DNA from: Microvirga sp. VF16
Lineage (GTDB): Bacteria > Pseudomonadota > Alphaproteobacteria > Rhizobiales > Beijerinckiaceae
Length of the DNA: 64,000 bases
Assembly: GCF_016864375.1 (NCBI RefSeq)
Contig: NZ_CP069354.1
Location: 682,001 to 746,000, forward strand
Direction: 5' to 3'
Positions 60,644-64,000 of the stretch are shown here, piece by piece. Under the pieces are notes generated by a model that was not told the DNA's origin, made no database searches, and worked only from the letters and a program-made list of their open reading frames with translations. Made by a program: the position numbers and the translations under genes. Numbering within the stretch: the stretch's first letter is position 1; every line of letters begins with the position of its first letter.

Positions 60644-60658
60644 ATCAGATAATCTGAT
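60644..60658. promoter_or_regulatory. Palindrome ATCAGATAATCTGAT upstream of the catalase gene
   Basis: This perfect 7-1-7 palindrome lies 98 bases before the catalase start in a 237-base gap. It looks like a dimer operator. The rest of the gap has a hairpin-rich stretch (CAACCATTGCCGGTTG, then GGAGGTTGCCTCC) near 60590-60611. The regulator is unknown. Confidence 0.4.
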
Positions 60659-60755
60659 CATGCGTCTCAGGATTATCGATTGGCGCTGATTGCCGTGGGT
60701 TCTTACAATCTCGCGGGGGCGTGTCGCAATCAACCGTCAGTCAAGGGAGATCGCC

Positions 60756-62465
60756 ATGGCCAAGAACCCCAAAACGCCTTCGGAAGCATCCGATCGGGTC
60801 CTGACGAACAGGCAGGGTCATCCCGTCGCCAACAACCAGTCCCAGCGCACCGTGGGCAGCCGCGGCCCGGCTACGCTGGAGAATTATCAGTTTCTTGAGA
60901 AGATCACTCACTTCGATCGGGAGCGCATCCCCGAACGGGTCGTCCATGCCCGCGGCTTCGTGTGCTACGGCGAACTCGAGGTGACCGGCAAGATCGGCGA
61001 CGAGCCCGCGTCGAAATACACCCGGGCCAAGCTGTTCCAGACAGCCGGCAAGAAGACGCCGCTCGCCATCCGCTTCTCGACCGTGATCGGCGGTCGCGAT
61101 TCCTCCGAGGTCGCCCGCGATCCGCGCGGCTTTGCGGTGAAGTTCTACACCGAGGATGGCAATTGGGATCTGGTTGGCAACAACTTGGCCGTTTTCTTCA
61201 TTCGCGATGCCATCAAGTTTCCCGATGTCATCCATTCCCTGAAGCCGGATCCGGTCACCTTCCGCCAAGAGCCGAACCGCATCTTCGATTTCATGAGTCA
61301 GACGCCCGAATCCATGCACATGCTGACCCACCTGTTCAGCCCGCGCGGCATTCCGGCGAGCTACCGGCACATGGAGGGTTTTGGGGTCAACACCTACAAG
61401 ATGGTCAACGCGCAAGGCGATACCGTCCTGGTCAAGTACCATTTCCATCCGCGCTGCGGCGTCGCCAGCCTGACGGCGGACGAGGCGGCCAAGGTGCAGG
61501 GACAGGATCTCGGCTCGGCCTCCAAGGATCTTTTCGAGGCCATCGAGCGCGGCGACTATCCCCAATGGGATCTGTACGTGCAGATCATGGACGATCATGA
61601 CCATCCGGAGCTCGACTGGGATCCGCTGGACGACACCAAGATCTGGCCGGAGAAGGATTTTCCGTTGCGGCACCTGGGCGTCATGACCCTGAACCGGAAT
61701 GTGGACGATCACTTCAACGAGAACGAGCAGATCGCCATGGGCACCGGTGTCCTCGTGGACGGGCTCGATTTCTCCGACGACAAGATGCTGGTAGGCCGCA
61801 CCTTCTCCTATTCCGACACCCAGCGTTATCGCGTCGGCACGAACTATCTGCAGCTGCCCGTCAATCAGGCCAAGAATGCCAAGGTGCACACGAACCTGAA
61901 CGGTGGGACGATGGCCTATCGCCGCGATCTGGCGCCGGGGCAGAATCCACATGTGAATTACGAGCCGTCGATTCATCACGGCCTGCATGAGACGCCGCGC
62001 GAGGAGCCCAACAATCCGCCGGAAGTGCGCGGGCGTCTGACCCGCAGCGTGATCGAGCGGCGCAACGATTACATCCATGCTCGTGGCCGCTACTGCACCA
62101 TGATGGATTGGGAGCGCGACGATCTCGTTCACAACATGGGCACGCTGCTCGGCCAGTGCGAGCGCGACGTGCAGGAGCGCATGGTGTGGCACTTCCTGAT
62201 GGTGCATGACGATTACGGCACCCGTGTCGGGAAGATGCTCGGCATCACGGCCGATGACGTGAAAAATTTGCCCCCGCTGCCGAAGCAGGTCCTGACCGAC
62301 GAGGAAAAGCGCCGCCTGCAGAATCTTGGCAGGAACGGCGACACAATCGACTCGAATGTCTGGGGGCAGTGGACGAGCTCGGTGAAGAACTACAAGGCCT
62401 CGGGCGAGGAGGTTTTGGGCGGCCTCCACGATGTCACCCCGGCCATGGGGCAGGCAGCCGAATAA
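60756..62465 (+). CDS. katA: Heme catalase
   Basis: This 569-residue monofunctional catalase degrades hydrogen peroxide. The distal His is H64 in [17 protein letters not shown], the distal Asn lies in [16 protein letters not shown], and the proximal heme ligand is Y352 in [20 protein letters not shown]. It is longer than small-subunit catalases (about 500) because of a C-terminal extension after [13 protein letters not shown] that reads as regular family sequence. ATG 60756 has AAGGGAGAT in front. The longer frame from 60690 is rejected. A perfect stem-loop follows the stop. The symbol is by family only. Confidence 0.92.
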   Translation: MAKNPKTPSEASDRVLTNRQGHPVANNQSQRTVGSRGPATLENYQFLEKITHFDRERIPERVVHARGFVCYGELEVTGKIGDEPASKYTRAKLFQTAGKKTPLAIRFSTVIGGRDSSEVARDPRGFAVKFYTEDGNWDLVGNNLAVFFIRDAIKFPDVIHSLKPDPVTFRQEPNRIFDFMSQTPESMHMLTHLFSPRGIPASYRHMEGFGVNTYKMVNAQGDTVLVKYHFHPRCGVASLTADEAAKVQGQDLGSASKDLFEAIERGDYPQWDLYVQIMDDHDHPELDWDPLDDTKIWPEKDFPLRHLGVMTLNRNVDDHFNENEQIAMGTGVLVDGLDFSDDKMLVGRTFSYSDTQRYRVGTNYLQLPVNQAKNAKVHTNLNGGTMAYRRDLAPGQNPHVNYEPSIHHGLHETPREEPNNPPEVRGRLTRSVIERRNDYIHARGRYCTMMDWERDDLVHNMGTLLGQCERDVQERMVWHFLMVHDDYGTRVGKMLGITADDVKNLPPLPKQVLTDEEKRRLQNLGRNGDTIDSNVWGQWTSSVKNYKASGEEVLGGLHDVTPAMGQAAE

Positions 62466-62480
62466 GCCTCAAGCGATGAT

Positions 62481-63383
62481 TTATGGGAAACGAGCCGGGA
62501 AATCCCGGCTCGTTTCCTGTGTCAGTTCCGGCACGTGCCTGGAACCCAGGCTCCCACGGCTTTCGGCATAGGCCTTCGTGAATTCGGCGCCGAAGAGCAG
62601 GATCAGGGACGAGTAATAGATCCAGAGCAGGATCGTGATGATGGACGCGGCGGCACCGTAGCTCGACGCGATGTTGCTCTTGCCGAGATAGTATCCGATC
62701 AAAAACTTGCCGAGGGTGAACAGGAGCGCGGTGACCAGGGATCCGGTCCAGACATCGCTCCAGCGCAGGTCCACGGCCGGCAGCAGCTTGAACATCATCG
62801 CGAACAGGAGGGTCGCGATGACGAAGGCGACCAAGCTGTTCAGAAAGCGCAGGATGATCGTGGCGCCTGAGAAATTGGCCTCGAGATAGTGTCCGACGGC
62901 GGTCAGCCCCGTGTCGATGACGAGCGACACCAGCAGCAGAAAGCCGATCCCGAGGACCATGGCGAGGCTGACGAGCCGCGTGCGGATGAAATCCAGAACG
63001 CCGTAATTCGCGGGCGGCTTCGCCTTCCAGATAATGTTCAGATTGTCCTGCAATTCCACCACGGCCCCGGTGACCAGCAGAAGAAAGGTCGTGATGCCGA
63101 TGGTGGTGCCGAGGATGCCGGAGCCCATATTGCTGGCGCTGGCGATCATGGCCTCAAGGGCAGACGCCTCGCTGGTCCCGATCAGACCGCCGAGTTCGGC
63201 CACGATGGCGCCCTGGGCCGCCTCCCGTCCGAAGGCCAGTCCCGCGACCGCGATGGCGGCAAGCAGCATGGGAGCCAGCGAGAAGACGGTGAAGAAGGCG
63301 ATGGAGGCGCCAAGGCTCATGGCGCGGTTATTCCACCAGCCCGCGAATGCCACCTTCAAGAGCCGCCATGTTTCAGAAAACAT
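62481..63383 (-). CDS. YihY/BrkB-family inner-membrane protein
   Basis: This 300-residue protein has six predicted helices and family segments RLLKVAFAGWWNNRAMSLGA, SIAFFTVFSLAPMLLAAIAV, VSLAMVLGIGFLLLVSLVID and YGAAASIITILLWIYYSSLI, followed by LLFGAEFTKAYAE. The family is related to the former RNase BN annotation but is not an RNase; its function is unknown. ATG 63383 is preferred over TTG 63395. Its last codons overlap the catalase terminator hairpin. Confidence 0.92.
   Translation of the reverse strand: MFSETWRLLKVAFAGWWNNRAMSLGASIAFFTVFSLAPMLLAAIAVAGLAFGREAAQGAIVAELGGLIGTSEASALEAMIASASNMGSGILGTTIGITTFLLLVTGAVVELQDNLNIIWKAKPPANYGVLDFIRTRLVSLAMVLGIGFLLLVSLVIDTGLTAVGHYLEANFSGATIILRFLNSLVAFVIATLLFAMMFKLLPAVDLRWSDVWTGSLVTALLFTLGKFLIGYYLGKSNIASSYGAAASIITILLWIYYSSLILLFGAEFTKAYAESRGSLGSRHVPELTQETSRDFPARFP
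62486..62517 (+). terminator. Catalase terminator hairpin overlapping the convergent gene
   Basis: GGAAACGAGCCGGGA (62486-62500) pairs with TCCCGGCTCGTTTCC (62503-62517). It forms a 15-bp near-perfect stem with little loop and no long T-run. It lies within the 3' end of the convergent YihY gene. Confidence 0.65.
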
Positions 63384-63494
63384 GCATGGGACCAATCCCG
63401 CCGGGCGAGCCGGCGCCGCAAACGGAGTGACTTGGCCGTTAACGGGCAGGAACTTTCTCTGTTCCTGCGAAGTGGAAGCGGTCGCCGTTGCCGA

Positions 63495-63537
63495 GGCATC
63501 GTGCGGAAAGCGGCTGCGGCCTTCCGCACGATGCGAG
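63495..63537. repeat. Palindromic intergenic repeat (family C), partial copy
   Basis: GGCATCGTGCGGAAAGC faces CCTTCCGCACGATGC in the gap between the YihY gene and the alcohol dehydrogenase. It corresponds to the second hairpin of the family C element at 20433-20481. Confidence 0.7.
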
Positions 63538-63560
63538 GCTTATGGGATCGACCCGTTGGG

Positions 63561-64000
63561 CTAAGCAGCCGCTTCCTGCTTCAGCGATGCCATATCGATC
63601 ACGAAGTGGTACTTCACGTCGCTCTTGAGCATGCGTTCATAGGCTTCGTTGATCTTCTGGATCGGGATGATCTCGATCTCGGCGGTGATGCCGTGCTGGG
63701 CACAGAAATCGAGCATTTCCTGCGTCTCCGGGATTCCCCCGATCAGGGAGCCGGCAAGCTGGCGCCGCTTCATGATCAGATTGAACACCGTCGTGGCCGG
63801 GTGCGGCTCGGCCGGCGCGCCCACGAGCACCATGGCGCCGTCCCGGGCGAGAAGCACGAGATAGGCGTCGAGGTCGTGTGGCGCGGCGACGGTGTCGAGG
63901 ATGAAATCGAAGCTGTTCACATGCTCCTTCATAGCCTCCGAATCCCTGGACACGACAACCTCATGGGCGCCGAGGGTCAGGGCATCCTCGCGCTTGTTGG
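63561..64000 (-). CDS. Zinc-dependent alcohol dehydrogenase (YahK/CAD-like; N-terminus off the right edge)
   Basis: The minus-strand frame is open from 64000 to the stop at 63561, about 146 residues of the C-terminal half. NKREDALTLGAHEVV at the edge is the end of the NAD(P)-binding helix region of CAD-type dehydrogenases. It continues with SFDFILDTVAAPHDLDAYLV, DGAMVLVGAPAEP, RRQLAGSLIGGIPETQEMLD and INEAYERMLKSDVKYHFVID. These match YahK-like NADP alcohol/aldehyde reductases. Catalytic zinc ligands lie outside the window. Confidence 0.9.
   Translation of the reverse strand, partial: NKREDALTLGAHEVVVSRDSEAMKEHVNSFDFILDTVAAPHDLDAYLVLLARDGAMVLVGAPAEPHPATTVFNLIMKRRQLAGSLIGGIPETQEMLDFCAQHGITAEIEIIPIQKINEAYERMLKSDVKYHFVIDMASLKQEAAA

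Noticed and set aside
60741..62429. 562-codon minus-strand open frame over catalase
   Set aside because: Antisense shadow of a clear catalase gene.

Overview
The window is a high-GC alphaproteobacterial chromosome segment, most likely from the Hyphomicrobiales and possibly a Methylobacteriaceae/Microvirga-like genus. That placement is inferred from gene content and sequence style, not from a marker gene. No rRNA, tRNA, prophage, insertion sequence or CRISPR array was seen. Genes are dense on both strands. Four families of palindromic intergenic repeats are scattered through the gaps.

Layout. 1-888: the end of a GT4 glycosyltransferase running off the left edge. 1054-2223: type IB topoisomerase. 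2529-5663: a small exported protein, then a cyanide-insensitive-type cytochrome bd oxidase (two subunits plus a 43-residue DUF2474 protein). 5660-9997: a coiled-coil membrane protein divergent from a type I secretion ABC protein and its HlyD-type adaptor. 10212-16109: a sugar cluster with a membrane-anchored GT20 trehalose-6-phosphate synthase homologue, trehalose-phosphatase, GH15 hydrolase and glucokinase. 16235-19224: an aspartoacylase-like amidohydrolase, a tiny minus-strand gene with a 17-nt Shine-Dalgarno (rreB-like), and prfC.

19389-38235 is the most coherent part, a large amino-sugar and peptidoglycan-fragment catabolic region made of two divergent units. The first has anmK, a beta-lactamase-fold hydrolase, murQ and a BadF-type kinase facing an oligopeptide-type transporter (binding protein plus two permeases, no ATPase). 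The second has a GlcNAc-type kinase, a GntR regulator, a SIS-type glucosamine-6-P deaminase, nagA and a Gfo/Idh dehydrogenase facing a complete carbohydrate ABC transporter. Together they can take MurNAc, anhydro-MurNAc and GlcNAc to fructose-6-P.

38512-41956 is thiBPQ under a TPP riboswitch. It is followed by tex, a YegD-like Hsp70, ppc, a small hydrophilic protein, a DapA-family enzyme, an SDR, chrBA (ChrB fused to a rhodanese domain), a LOG-family protein, and a FAH-family dehydratase with an aldehyde dehydrogenase that resemble the last two steps of the Weimberg pentose pathway. The right end holds a CYTH-like protein, a lytic transglycosylase, two small envelope proteins, a HlyU-family protein, catalase, a YihY-type membrane protein and a truncated zinc alcohol dehydrogenase.

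Most striking points: (i) the rreB-like small gene at 17444-17518, (ii) the peptidoglycan-sugar region with two BadF-type kinases and a shared candidate operator, (iii) the fusion of a membrane sensor-like module to a GT20 enzyme, (iv) inverted GTTACAT motifs in front of the type I secretion operon.
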